From Methanoflorens sp963701995 (GTDB lineage: Archaea; Halobacteriota; Bog-38; Methanoflorentales; Methanoflorentaceae), in assembly GCA_963701995.1 (NCBI GenBank), contig OY969693.1:1488001-1552000 (forward strand): a DNA stretch of 64,000 bases. Direction: 5' to 3'. The notes beneath the pieces are model-generated. The model had not been told where the DNA came from, searched no databases, and saw only the letters and a program-made list of their open reading frames with translations. This document shows, piece by piece, positions 7,967-16,547 of the stretch (position 1 is its first letter; each line of letters begins with the position of its first letter). A program made the translations under genes and the position numbers.

Positions 7967-8384
7967 AGTACTTGCTACAGGCACGTTTGATATTTTGCAT
8001 CCAGGTCATATCTTGTATCTAACGAAAGCAAAGGAGCTGGGCGACGAATTATTTGTGATTGTGTCCCGCGATACCATGGTCCAGCATAAGTCAAAACCAG
8101 TAATCCCCGAACGGCAACGGCTGCAAGTGGTCAGGGCCTTGGAGGTCGTCGATCACGCTGAACTTGGGAGCGAGCACGACATATTCGAGCCCTTGATGAC
8201 AATAAAACCAGACATCGTAGCCCTTGGCTTCGATCAGTACTTTGACGAGAAGAAACTCCAAGAAGATCTTGAAAAAAGGCACATCGCGTCCAAAGTTATC
8301 CGGCTGCCGTTTCAAGACACCGGAGAGCTATCGGGCACTGAAAACATCATTCACGAAATCATTAAGCGTCGGGTGAAGTGCTAA
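7959..8384 (+). CDS. ribL: FAD synthase (archaeal FMN adenylyltransferase)
   Basis: Nucleotidyltransferase-fold enzyme that makes FAD from FMN and ATP in archaea. It has the HxGH signature in GTFDILHPGHILYL, ALGFDQYF, and a C-terminal TGELSGTENIIHEIIKRR. The ATG at 7959 (MTRVLATGTFD) is chosen over the longer frame from 7902 because the fold begins at once and the start overlaps the JAMM gene. About 141 residues, the family norm. Glycerol-3-phosphate cytidylyltransferase is the main alternative. Its end overlaps the convergent aminotransferase by four bases. Confidence 0.88.
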   Translation: MTRVLATGTFDILHPGHILYLTKAKELGDELFVIVSRDTMVQHKSKPVIPERQRLQVVRALEVVDHAELGSEHDIFEPLMTIKPDIVALGFDQYFDEKKLQEDLEKRHIASKVIRLPFQDTGELSGTENIIHEIIKRRVKC

Positions 8385-9538
8385 GCCTGTGCCAGTGATG
8401 CTTCTATCCTGTTGATGCCATCCTCTATGTTTTGACGGCTCGTGGCGTACGACAAACGTACGTAACCCTCGCCGTTCGGTCCGAAAGCGGAGCCAGGCGT
8501 TACCGCGACAAGAGCATCCTGTAACAGTTTTTCAGTCACCTCAACAGAATTGCCGAACTGCGAGACCTTTGCGAACGCATAAAATGCGCCTCTTGGGAGT
8601 GCGCATTCTATCCCCATTTTGCGCAGTCCGTCGATCATAATGTCTCGCCGCTTTTTGAATTCCGCCACCATCGCACGCACCGCGCCTTGGTCACCTCTTA
8701 GCGCCTCAACGCCAGCTCTTTGAGCAAAAGACGTGGCGTTGCTTACTGAGTGTTGTTGGATCTTGAGCATGCCTTGAAGGATGGGTGCTGGTGCAGTCGC
8801 ATAACCGAGTCTCCAGCCCGTCATAGCATAGGCCTTTGAAAATCCGTTTATCGTGATTGTCCTGTCAGGTATTAAGCTACCTACGCTGTGATGCTTAGCC
8901 CCATAAATGATTTTTTCGTAGACTTCGTCTGACAGCACAAAGACACCCTGGTCTTCGGCCGTCTCAGCTGCGGTCTTGATCACATGTTTGCCGTAAACGG
9001 CCCCGGTGGGGTTGCACGGGCTGTTTAGAATCAAGAGCTTAGTATTTCTCGTCATGTGACTCTGCAAGTCAACTGGCACATAGCCCTCCTGTTCTGAAAC
9101 AGGGACCATGACGGGCTTCCCACCAGCGAACCTAACGATTGCTCCGTAGGAAACCCAAGCAGGGTCAAGCAATAAAACCTCATCTCCTTCATCGATGAGC
9201 GTGCAGATCGCTTCAAATATCGCTTGTTTGGCGCCCGGCGTTACGAGTACGTCGGCTGGACTGACGTCGAGGTTGTTCTCATTTTTCAATTTCTCTGCTA
9301 TCGCTTCTCGAAGTTCGGGAATTCCGCTGCCTTGCGTATAGTGCGTCTCACCACGATCGAGGGCCGTTTTTGCTGCTTTTTTTATGTTCTCCGGGGTTTC
9401 GAAATCAGGTTCACCGAGACTGAAACTAATAATGTCTCGACCTTCACTTCTGAGCTTGGCTGCGATGTCCGCAATCTTCATCGTTGCGGACTCAGGTATG
9501 TGTCGGACTCTCGAGGAAATGACCGGATTTGGGTTCAT
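8381..9538 (-). CDS. Class I aminotransferase (aspartate aminotransferase family)
   Basis: PLP-dependent fold type I enzyme, 385 residues. Visible elements are FSLGEPDFETPENI, the substrate-region THYTQGSGIPELREAI, NSPCNPTGAVY, LSDEVYEKIIY, the PLP lysine in NGFSKAYAMTGWRLGY, and a C-terminal YVRLSYATS with the carboxylate-binding arginine. The probable reaction is aspartate/2-oxoglutarate or aromatic amino acid transamination; specificity cannot be set from sequence. Its ATG overlaps the ribH stop by one base (TGATG), so it is coupled to riboflavin genes. Confidence 0.9.
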   Translation of the reverse strand: MNPNPVISSRVRHIPESATMKIADIAAKLRSEGRDIISFSLGEPDFETPENIKKAAKTALDRGETHYTQGSGIPELREAIAEKLKNENNLDVSPADVLVTPGAKQAIFEAICTLIDEGDEVLLLDPAWVSYGAIVRFAGGKPVMVPVSEQEGYVPVDLQSHMTRNTKLLILNSPCNPTGAVYGKHVIKTAAETAEDQGVFVLSDEVYEKIIYGAKHHSVGSLIPDRTITINGFSKAYAMTGWRLGYATAPAPILQGMLKIQQHSVSNATSFAQRAGVEALRGDQGAVRAMVAEFKKRRDIMIDGLRKMGIECALPRGAFYAFAKVSQFGNSVEVTEKLLQDALVAVTPGSAFGPNGEGYVRLSYATSRQNIEDGINRIEASLAQA

Positions 9539-9960
9539 CAGAGTCTCTTAAAAAGCTTTACAGCGGCTTCCACAGCTCTTTTTGCATAGTCGACGCGTTC
9601 GTGTGCTTCAAGGCGGGACATTCTTGGACCTGATATTCCCAAGGTGATCGGCTTGTTGTACTCAAGGGCTAGATCGGTAATCTTTCGCGTCGCGTGCTGT
9701 GCGACGATTTCGTCATGCGCCGTCGCTCCTTCAATCACGCAGCCGATTGTCACCACTGCATCTACCTCGTCGTCTGTGGCCAAACTTTTGACTGCCAAGG
9801 GCATGTCAAAAACTCCAGGAACTAAAATGGTTTTCACGACATCAGCGCCTAAGAATGCTGCATGTTCTTTAGCAAGAATCTCCATTGGGTACGTTATGTC
9901 CCGATTAAATTCAGCCACGACGAATCCAAGCCTTACACGCACTTCATTTTTCTGTTCCAT
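9538..9960 (-). CDS. ribH: 6,7-dimethyl-8-ribityllumazine synthase
   Basis: Condenses 3,4-dihydroxy-2-butanone 4-phosphate with the ribitylamino pyrimidine to lumazine, the penultimate step to riboflavin. The 140-residue protein has VAEFNRDIT, VPGVFDMPLAVKSL, IGCVIEGATAHDEIV (with the catalytic histidine) and a C-terminal RAVEAAVKLFKRL. It follows ribC by 22 bases and is coupled to the downstream aminotransferase. Confidence 0.93.
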   Translation of the reverse strand: MEQKNEVRVRLGFVVAEFNRDITYPMEILAKEHAAFLGADVVKTILVPGVFDMPLAVKSLATDDEVDAVVTIGCVIEGATAHDEIVAQHATRKITDLALEYNKPITLGISGPRMSRLEAHERVDYAKRAVEAAVKLFKRL

Positions 9961-9982
9961 GATAATACTCCCGAGCAGCGCT

Positions 9983-10438
9983 CTAAAAATCCACTGGTTC
10001 TACGTCAGCAAAACCCTCTCTCTTGCCTTTGCCGGCTTCTTCAGTCAAGCGATTGTTCAACAACTTATAAACGTTCTGGGCGTGTTCACGCGTTCGTGCG
10101 TCAGCAAGCCGCGCCAGCTCTTTGTCGCTCGCTGCTTCATCCTCAAAAACGAATACCTCTATGATGTGCCTATTGGTCATTAACTGCGCCCTTATAAGGC
10201 CCGTCGATGCTTCGTGTGCACACTGTTTGTCGATGGCAGCTGATCCAGGCATACCGAGCGCCATCACAATATCACACCCTGATTCTTCTAAGAGCTTTTT
10301 TGACGCGACTGGTAGATCTTTGATGCCTGGCACCGTATACCTCTGAATCGTGCCTGGTACCCACCGTCGCAGTTCGTCTATTGCCGCTTTAGCCATGTCA
10401 TATCTAGCAAAAGTGGTGTCGGCTATTCCTATTTTCAT
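9983..10438 (-). CDS. ribC: Riboflavin synthase (archaeal type)
   Basis: Dismutates two lumazines to riboflavin. The archaeal enzyme is a lumazine-synthase paralogue unrelated to bacterial RibE. The sequence shows MKIGIADTTFARYDMAKAAI, RYTVPGIKDLPVASKKLLEE, ALGMPGSAAIDKQCAHEAS and LADARTREHAQNVYKLLNN. The ATG at 10438 is chosen because AGGAGT lies about eight bases upstream; the in-frame GTG at 10447 overlaps that site. About 151 residues. It forms an operon with ribH. Confidence 0.93.
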   Translation of the reverse strand: MKIGIADTTFARYDMAKAAIDELRRWVPGTIQRYTVPGIKDLPVASKKLLEESGCDIVMALGMPGSAAIDKQCAHEASTGLIRAQLMTNRHIIEVFVFEDEAASDKELARLADARTREHAQNVYKLLNNRLTEEAGKGKREGFADVEPVDF

Positions 10439-10475
10439 GCGTAGCACTCCTAACGTTCAAGATGAGCCTAGCGTA

Positions 10476-11624
10476 TCACAATTCCTCTAGCACGCGATCT
10501 GCCGCGAGCGTTCCTGCCCCCATCTCGTCAACGACGCCGCTCTCCAGCAATATTAGCTCGAGCTTCTCTATTACCTGCAATATGTCGCCCTTGCTGAGAT
10601 TGCCCATGTTGCCTATTCGGAATATACGGCCTTTGAGCCGTTCTTGGCCGCCGGCGATGACGATGCCTCGGCTGTTCATCGCCTCCTTGAGTGCCGCAAA
10701 TTCCATTTTAAGAGGCACATTGATTGCCGTAACCGTATTCGAATACGAGCTTGAAGGGCCGAGCTTTGGAAATAGCTCCAAGCCCATAGCCTGAACCGCT
10801 GTGCGAATCGATTCAGCATAAACGCCATACCGGCCGATGCGTGCCTCAAGTCCCTCAACTTCCAACAGTTTAAGAGCCTCTTCAAGCGCGAAGAACAGCG
10901 GCATGGCGGGCGTATAGGGTGTCTGCCCTTTTTCGGCTGCTTCCCTGTATGCGAGAAGGTCGGCGTAGTAAGGTCTTTTCTCCGCGGTTTTGATGACGTC
11001 CCACGCCCGATCACTTACTGAGACCATCGAAAGGCCTGGCGGCAAGCCGAGGCATTTCTGAGAGCCCGTAAGCGCTATGTCGACACCCCATTTGTCTATA
11101 GGGGCTTGAATGCCGCCGATGGATGACACTCCATCCATAATAAGCAGAGCGTCTCGCTTTCGACATAGAGCGCCAATCTTTTGAACATCATTCGTCATGC
11201 CTGTGGAGGTTTCATTATGGACGAGGGTGACTGCATCTGCCCCAGTTTGCAGTGCCTGTCTGACTTGTTCAACCTCGATCGACGTCCCCCAGTCAGCAAT
11301 GACCGCCGTTGAGCTGCCGTAAAGTGCGGTCAGCAATTTCAGTCGTTCTCCGAACTTGCCGTTTTCGAGCGCAATATATTTTTTGCCTGTCCCGAGGTTT
11401 CCGACAGCTGCTTCCATGGCACATGTCCCCGACCCGTTCAGGATAAGGACGTCGCTTTCTGTCTTGAAAACGCTGCGGAGTTTTTCTCGACTCTCGTCCA
11501 GGAGCCTCCTGAACTCAGGCCCTCTGTGATTGATCATCGGTTTTGACATAGCACGCAGCACTTGAGGCGCTACCGGAACGGGCCCAGGGAGCATTATCAA
11601 CGCGGTCTCAGTCGTATTGTCCAT
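10476..11624 (-). CDS. Class V aminotransferase (alanine/serine-glyoxylate type)
   Basis: PLP enzyme of 382 residues. It begins with MLPGPVPVAPQVLRAMSKPM and contains NGSGTCAMEAAVGN, LVHNETSTGM, DGVSSIGGIQ and the PLP lysine in LTGSQKCLGLPPGLSMV. The family includes alanine-glyoxylate, serine-glyoxylate and serine-pyruvate aminotransferases. Substrate is unassigned. It ends 38 bases before ribC and may share its transcript. Confidence 0.87.
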   Translation of the reverse strand: MDNTTETALIMLPGPVPVAPQVLRAMSKPMINHRGPEFRRLLDESREKLRSVFKTESDVLILNGSGTCAMEAAVGNLGTGKKYIALENGKFGERLKLLTALYGSSTAVIADWGTSIEVEQVRQALQTGADAVTLVHNETSTGMTNDVQKIGALCRKRDALLIMDGVSSIGGIQAPIDKWGVDIALTGSQKCLGLPPGLSMVSVSDRAWDVIKTAEKRPYYADLLAYREAAEKGQTPYTPAMPLFFALEEALKLLEVEGLEARIGRYGVYAESIRTAVQAMGLELFPKLGPSSSYSNTVTAINVPLKMEFAALKEAMNSRGIVIAGGQERLKGRIFRIGNMGNLSKGDILQVIEKLELILLESGVVDEMGAGTLAADRVLEEL

Positions 11625-12585
11625 AAAAGCGTTTCTCCTTTACGTTATGTGCGCAAACAGCAATCGGTCTTCGTATTAAATCGCAGCACTCTGTATTTAG
11701 AGTTTTTTCGTACTGCTCTCAGCGTTGTGGCTAACTCACGCTCTTTCTCCCATTTCGGCGGTGAGGCTAGCTTTGCCAGGGGATTACCCTTGTTTGCCTA
11801 CGTGTGCTCCCGAAGGCTCTTCTGGTCTGGTGTGAAGAGGGCCGAACGACAACAACCAGGAAGGCAAGCGCTCCTTAGAAAACGGTTTGATAGATGCGCG
11901 TTGACAGCCCTATAAGCGCTGAGAATGCATAGGGAAGACTTGGAACGGATCGAAGACGTTGATTCGAGAAAGAAGCGGCAAAAAAGATCTTTGTTTTCCC
12001 CTTGTGCGAATATATGCGCGAGCGCGGCCTCACCGTGCGCGCGATCGTGAGGGAAGGTCAAGCTGCCCAGAAGATACTCGACGAATTGCGCGAAGGTAGG
12101 TACGATCTCGCAGTGCTTGCAGACAAAAGAAGCCTCTTGCCAACGAGGCGACTCTTCGGCGGCACGCTAACCGAGGTCGTGCGCAACGCGGATACTTGTG
12201 TCATGATCATTCGACCGCCTCGGCCCTGATAGGGAAATGCAACGCTTCGGCAAGCCTAGCCTTCGCAAGCGGGCCTTGGGGGGCGTCGCCAACAGAGTCA
12301 CGCAGGCGAAACAGGCGCTAGAACCTAGCGAGTCGGTTGCTGAAGCACTGCGGCTTCGGCTTACCCTCGTTCTCTGTTACAGAGACAAATGAAGCTATCA
12401 GCAGTTTGACAGGCGTGTTTTGCGCATATAACCACTTAAGAAGTCGCTGGAGCTTGATGTGACGGGCACGACGGAAACGAACAAAAAAGCGCTGTGGGTA
12501 TTAAACGGAAATCTATTTCACCCGAACAAAGCAGAAATGTGCCCATTCAGAAAGAGTTTTACAGTCCTAGGACAACTACACTGCG
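11625..12585. other. Gene-poor interval of about 960 bases
   Basis: No intact, recognisable gene lies between the class V aminotransferase and purE. It contains the broken UspA fragment (listed separately), a possible 51-codon frame from ATG 12238 to TGA 12393, and a second open stretch at about 12450-12590 in another frame (including LELDVTGTTETNKKALWVLN). These may be decayed coding sequence. A TATA-like GGTATTAAACG lies near 12496-12506, upstream of purE. Confidence 0.5.
11925..12229 (+). pseudogene. Broken universal stress protein (UspA) fragment
   Basis: The frame from 12002 encodes about 75 residues matching the C-terminal half of a UspA domain: YMRERGLTVRAIVREGQAAQ, then LADKRSLLPTRRLFGGTLTE and RNADTCVMIIRPPR, which resemble the ATP-binding glycine-rich end. 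The N-terminal half is missing. An ATG at 11925 opens another frame (MHREDLERIEDVDSRKKRQK) like the preceding helix, so a frameshift near 11985-12000 is likely. The gene appears truncated and inactive; TTG at 12002 could express the fragment alone. Confidence 0.6.
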
Positions 12586-12993
12586 ATGAATAACCCGGAT
12601 GTGGCAATACTGGTGGGCTCCACCTCTGATATGTACGTCGCAGAAAAAGCGATAGAGATACTCGAGGACGCGGGCGTTGCGTATGATCTGGAGGTTATCT
12701 CCGCGCATCGAGAGCCAACGCGCCTCGATGAATATCTTAGAAAAGCTCATGCTAAGGTTTATATTGCTATCGCAGGCCTTTCTGCAGCTCTTCCAGGCAT
12801 TATCGCGTCAAAAACGACCGCCCCAGTGATCGGCGTTCCTGTAAGCACTAAGCTCAGTGGTCTGGACGCGCTGCTCTCTATAGTGCAAATGCCGGCGGGA
12901 GTTCCAGTGGCGTCGGTCGGAATAGATGGCGGGAAAAACGCTGCGTTATTCGCCCTCAGAATTCTGCAAGCAAATAGCAGCGCGAAAGAATAA
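12586..12993 (+). CDS. purE: N5-carboxyaminoimidazole ribonucleotide mutase / AIR carboxylase
   Basis: Purine synthesis enzyme converting N5-CAIR (or AIR plus CO2) to CAIR. The 135-residue protein has VGSTSDMYVAEKAIEIL, the catalytic-histidine segment VISAHREPTRLDEYL, AIAGLSAALPGIIAS and PVIGVPVSTKLSGLDALLS. Class I or II behaviour cannot be decided; no purK is in the window. It stands alone, convergent with thiC. Confidence 0.93.
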   Translation: MNNPDVAILVGSTSDMYVAEKAIEILEDAGVAYDLEVISAHREPTRLDEYLRKAHAKVYIAIAGLSAALPGIIASKTTAPVIGVPVSTKLSGLDALLSIVQMPAGVPVASVGIDGGKNAALFALRILQANSSAKE

Positions 12994-13017
12994 GCCGCAC
13001 TTCGCAACGACACCGAA

Positions 13018-14289
13018 CTAGCTCTTTGAGTTGCTCAACGCCGCTTTTGCTATTTTTATCGCACAAAGATCCCCGCACATCGAGCAAGCATCGGTCTGTC
13101 GGTTGCGGCAGCTAAATTTCGCTCTAGCTAGATCTGGATCGACTGAAAGTCGGAATTGTTTTTCCCAGTCCAAGCTGGCCCGTGATTTGGCCATCTCTTC
13201 GTCCAGCTTGTGCGCGCGGGGCATTCCTCTCGCAAGGTCTGCCACGTGAGCGGCTATCTTTGTGACGATCGCTCCTTGCTTGATGTCGTCTGGTGTCGGC
13301 AATGCGAGGTGTTCTGACGGTGTCGTCATACACAAGAAATCGGCTCCAAACATTCCAGCAAGAGAGCCTCCGATTGCTCCTGTTATGTGGTCATACCCCG
13401 GCGCTATGTCTGTGACGAGTGGTCCTAGCAGGTAGAGCGGCGCACCGTCTGTCAACGATTTCATCGCTTTGACGTTGGCCTCGATCTCGTTAAGTGGGAC
13501 GTGGCCAGGTCCTTCGACCAAGGTCTGAACACCGCTTTCGCGCGCCCGCTGTGTGAGCTCTCCGAGCTGTATATATTCCATGAATTTAGGACGGTCGCTT
13601 GCATCGTGCAAGCATCCAGACCTCATTCCGTCACCAAGGCTGATCACGAAGTCATACTCATGTGCGAGCTCAAGGAGATAATCATACTCGACGTAGAAGG
13701 GATTGTCTTCGCCGTTTTGAACCATCCACGCAATGGTGAAAGCGCCGCCTCTGCTGACGACTCCCATAATTCTTTTGCTCTTCTTCAAAACTTCGAGGGA
13801 TTTCAAATTGACCCCCGCGTGGATGGTCATGAAATCAATGCCGTCTTGGGCGTGCTTGCGAACCGTGTCGAACATGTCATCTGTCGTCATTGATACAACA
13901 GCGTCTCGCCGCATTGCTGCCTGATATATTGGCACAGTGCCAATCGGGGCTTGGATCTCTCGTAGAATTTGCCGCCGAATACTATCTAGATCTCCGCCTG
14001 TAGACAGGTCCATAACTGTATCTGCCCCGTATCTCAGCGCTATTCGTGCCTTTGCGAGCTCTTCGCTTTTGTCGATGTAGTCTATTGACGTGCCAATATT
14101 GGCGTTCACTTTTGTGCGCAGCGCTTCGCCTATGCCGATCGCCGCGATATCGTGAGTGGCGTTTTTAGGTATAACGCTACGTCCACCGGCGATGAGGCGC
14201 CTTAGTTTATCGCTTGATATGCCCTCTGATTTGGCAGCGTTTTTTATATCGTCGTTTAACCCTTTTTTGGCTTCTGTTAGTAGTGTCAT
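13018..14289 (-). CDS. thiC: Phosphomethylpyrimidine synthase
   Basis: Radical SAM enzyme that rearranges aminoimidazole ribotide to the HMP phosphate moiety of thiamine. The 423-residue archaeal-length protein carries IGTVPIYQAAMRR, MTIHAGVN, LGDGMRSGCLHDASD, VEGPGHVPLNEIE, PLVTDIAPGYDHITGAIGG and the C-terminal Fe-S motif CSMCGDLCAIK. An anaerobic benzimidazole synthase (BzaF) is a paralogous possibility, but length and context favour ThiC. No TPP riboswitch signature is seen in the 127 bases upstream. Confidence 0.9.
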   Translation of the reverse strand: MTLLTEAKKGLNDDIKNAAKSEGISSDKLRRLIAGGRSVIPKNATHDIAAIGIGEALRTKVNANIGTSIDYIDKSEELAKARIALRYGADTVMDLSTGGDLDSIRRQILREIQAPIGTVPIYQAAMRRDAVVSMTTDDMFDTVRKHAQDGIDFMTIHAGVNLKSLEVLKKSKRIMGVVSRGGAFTIAWMVQNGEDNPFYVEYDYLLELAHEYDFVISLGDGMRSGCLHDASDRPKFMEYIQLGELTQRARESGVQTLVEGPGHVPLNEIEANVKAMKSLTDGAPLYLLGPLVTDIAPGYDHITGAIGGSLAGMFGADFLCMTTPSEHLALPTPDDIKQGAIVTKIAAHVADLARGMPRAHKLDEEMAKSRASLDWEKQFRLSVDPDLARAKFSCRNRQTDACSMCGDLCAIKIAKAALSNSKS

Positions 14290-14390
14290 GGTGCTTTTTG
14301 ATTGCGGGTCCGCTCACACCTCGTACGGTAATTACGTTCTTGTTGCTTAAAAATGTGAGCAGTGCTGGCCTCGTGTAGATCGGGCCTAAG

Positions 14391-14399
14391 CTTTATCTT
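14391..14399 (+). promoter_or_regulatory. TATA-like box for the MBL hydrolase gene
   Basis: CTTTATCTT lies 18-26 bases upstream of the ATG at 14417. That distance suggests transcription starts at or just before the start codon, that is, a leaderless mRNA. Confidence 0.45.
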
Positions 14400-14416
14400 A
14401 CTGCGCGCCGTAAGGT

Positions 14417-15046
14417 ATGGAAGTGCGCGTGGATACCTTTTCGCGGCCCTACGAGAGCAACACCTTCTGGGTAAGTGCAAGAAAAAATGCTGTTGTTGAT
14501 CTAGGCTCCGTAATGACAGCCAAACAGCTGCCTTTGGATGAAGCGTGTTGCATCATTTTAACTCACTTGCACTACGATCACACGGCGGCCTTAGACAAGT
14601 TGAAACTTCGTGGCCAGACAGTCGTAATGATGCACGAGGCCGACGCAAAAGCAATCGGGACGAGCGCTTCCGCGGCACATTTTTTTGGGGCACGCGCCCC
14701 TAAGTTTCGCGTCGACACTGTGCTTACAGACGGCGCAGAAATTGATCTTGGTGATTCAACGCTGCGCGTGATTCACACTCCTGGACACACTCCTGGAAGC
14801 ATCTGCCTTTACGAAGCACAGTCGAAAAGCCTTTTTTCCGGAGACACAGTTTTTCCGTACGGTAGCATTGGTCGTGCTGATCTGCCTGGCGGAAGCTCGC
14901 GTGACCTGATACACTCGATCTCGCGGTTGGTGACGTTGGACGTCAGTGTGCTATATCCTGGTCACGGGGAGGTAACTGCAAACAACGTAAATGAACAGAT
15001 CAAACAGTCCCTCAAGCTCGCCAAAGCAGCGGAAGGCCCAGAGTAA
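14417..15046 (+). CDS. MBL-fold metallohydrolase
   Basis: Glyoxalase II-like metallo-beta-lactamase protein, 209 residues. Metal ligands are visible in LTHLHYDHTAALD, VIHTPGHTPGSICLY, LFSGDTVFPYGSIGR and YPGHGEV. Substrate is unknown; such proteins include thioester hydrolases and persulfide dioxygenases. The next gene starts inside its 3' end, indicating coupling. Confidence 0.85.
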   Translation: MEVRVDTFSRPYESNTFWVSARKNAVVDLGSVMTAKQLPLDEACCIILTHLHYDHTAALDKLKLRGQTVVMMHEADAKAIGTSASAAHFFGARAPKFRVDTVLTDGAEIDLGDSTLRVIHTPGHTPGSICLYEAQSKSLFSGDTVFPYGSIGRADLPGGSSRDLIHSISRLVTLDVSVLYPGHGEVTANNVNEQIKQSLKLAKAAEGPE

Positions 15047-15509
15047 TGTCGCTAGCGGTGTTTACGTCCTAGTTCTTTCGTTGGTCTGTGCCAAACGTGT
15101 GACAGTGGGGCAGCTCCGGACGATCCAATTTGCGCCAGGTTTCTACGCTTACGTAGGGTCGGCGATGGGGCCGGGCGGCTTCAAACGCGTTGCACGCCAC
15201 TTGGATGTGTCTGCAGGGCGCAACAAGACGCACAAGTGGCACATCGATCATCTCTCAGCCGTTGCAGAGATAATCGGGATAAGTAAAATCGCAACCGGCG
15301 ACCGAATCGAATGTGAAATGGCGCGCAACTTGGCGCTAAACCCGGTGCTGACCGGCGTCACGGGTTTTGGCTCGTCAGATTGTAGGTGCTCCACGCACCT
15401 TTTCTATGCACGGCACCTTCATGACCTTGAAAACGCGATACAAAAGCTCCTTAACAATCAATGTCAGGAGACAAGCCGTCTGTCTGTCAGCGTCGAAAAG
15501 TTGCGATAG
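14991..15509 (+). CDS. GIY-YIG-like (DUF123) protein
   Basis: A 172-residue frame whose core (SGVYVLVLSLVCAKRVTVGQ, FAPGFYAYVGSAMGPGG, RHLDVSAGRNKTHKWHIDHL, SSDCRCSTHLFYA) matches archaeal DUF123 proteins with a GIY-YIG nuclease-type fold, sometimes fused to endonuclease III. Function is unproven. The only usable start in frame is the ATG at 14991, inside the preceding gene (56-base overlap). That adds a low-complexity N-terminus not expected of the family, so a non-canonical start near the MBL stop (15046) is conceivable. Confidence 0.75.
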   Translation: MNRSNSPSSSPKQRKAQSNVASGVYVLVLSLVCAKRVTVGQLRTIQFAPGFYAYVGSAMGPGGFKRVARHLDVSAGRNKTHKWHIDHLSAVAEIIGISKIATGDRIECEMARNLALNPVLTGVTGFGSSDCRCSTHLFYARHLHDLENAIQKLLNNQCQETSRLSVSVEKLR

Positions 15510-15547
15510 GGCTGTGCGGATGAAGCGGGAGCAGTCCCCACACATAA

Positions 15548-15557
15548 CTTATTTAAG
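15548..15557 (+). promoter_or_regulatory. TATA-like box for the methionine synthase gene
   Basis: CTTATTTAAG lies about 40-49 bases upstream of the ATG at 15597. A strong GGAGG ribosome binding site follows at about 15583-15587. Confidence 0.45.
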
Positions 15558-15596
15558 GCTGCGAATCGAGGTCGCGCGCAACGGAGGATGGCCTGA

Positions 15597-16547
15597 ATGG
15601 GAATATTCACCAATACAGTCGGGAGCTACCCAACGCACGATATCGGAGAAGCGCTGAAGGCAAAAATGAGCCTTCAAGATCTTATGGCCGGAAAGGATCC
15701 CTTCGTCACGTCGATTGAGGCTGCAGTCGCCGACCAACTCAGAGCCGGCATCGATCTGGTTTCTGATGGCCAGGTCAGGGCGGATATGGTCAGCTTATTT
15801 GCAGCAGGGATTCCGGGCATGAAAAGCGATAGGGGTCGTTCCTACATAACTGGAAAAATTAATCGACCCCTGAAAGCTATTACCGTAAAAGACTTCATGT
15901 TGGCACGCCAGTGTGCAGGAACGGATGCTAAAATCAAAGGGATCGTGACCGGGCCTGCTACGCTCGCCGCATCGTCGTCTTTGAGTGCCGGCGCGCCGTA
16001 CAGGTCGAGTCTCGATTCGCGCTTGCTTGATGACTTGGCAAAAGCGCTCCGCTTTGAAGCAGAGCAGCTGGTTCGTGCCGGAGCAGATGCTTTGCAGATC
16101 GATGAACCCGTTCTGTATAATGTGGAGGTCGAAAAAGTACTGAGATTTGTTGACGCGGCGGTCGATGGTATAAAGATTCCTGTGAAGCTTCATCCCCACG
16201 TTGTATCGTTCAAGGATTATGAGCAGCTACTGAAGCTGGAAAACGTGCAATTTATCGGCGTCGAAGCAGCGAAATTCCCCGTTTTGCTGGATAAATTGAC
16301 CGGAGCTGCGTTTGAAGGTCACGGAAAAAAAGTCGCGCTCGGCGTGGTCGACACTGATCGCCAACAGGTCGAATCGGTAGAAACGGTAAAGAAGCGAATC
16401 GAGCGCGGCATAGACGTCTTTGGTGAAGACCTGTGGATCAATCCCGATTGTGGGCTACGCCTTCAGAAAAGGGAAGTGGCATTTCAAAAGCTTAAAGTGA
16501 TGGTTGATGCCGCCACCAGCGTCAAACGCGAGCTTAATTTATCCTAG
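15597..16547 (+). CDS. Core methionine synthase (MetE C-terminal domain type)
   Basis: A 316-residue protein equal to only the catalytic domain of cobalamin-independent methionine synthase. Visible are TNTVGSYPTHDIGEAL, LVSDGQVRADMV, QIDEPVLYNVEVEKV, KLHPHVVSF and the C-terminal zinc-site region DLWINPDCGLR. Archaeal core enzymes in methanogens take the methyl group from a methyl-corrinoid protein rather than methyltetrahydrofolate; applying that here is inference. A GGAGG site precedes the ATG. The 3' end overlaps the convergent Taw2-like gene by 14 bases. Confidence 0.88.
   Translation: MGIFTNTVGSYPTHDIGEALKAKMSLQDLMAGKDPFVTSIEAAVADQLRAGIDLVSDGQVRADMVSLFAAGIPGMKSDRGRSYITGKINRPLKAITVKDFMLARQCAGTDAKIKGIVTGPATLAASSSLSAGAPYRSSLDSRLLDDLAKALRFEAEQLVRAGADALQIDEPVLYNVEVEKVLRFVDAAVDGIKIPVKLHPHVVSFKDYEQLLKLENVQFIGVEAAKFPVLLDKLTGAAFEGHGKKVALGVVDTDRQQVESVETVKKRIERGIDVFGEDLWINPDCGLRLQKREVAFQKLKVMVDAATSVKRELNLS

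Noticed and set aside
9644..10183. 179-codon plus-strand frame across ribH and ribC
   Set aside because: It is the shadow of two clear riboflavin genes on the other strand; low-complexity serine-rich content.
14290..14416. Possible TPP riboswitch upstream of thiC
   Set aside because: The conserved CTGAGA and the ACCxTTGAACCTGAT-like blocks are absent.
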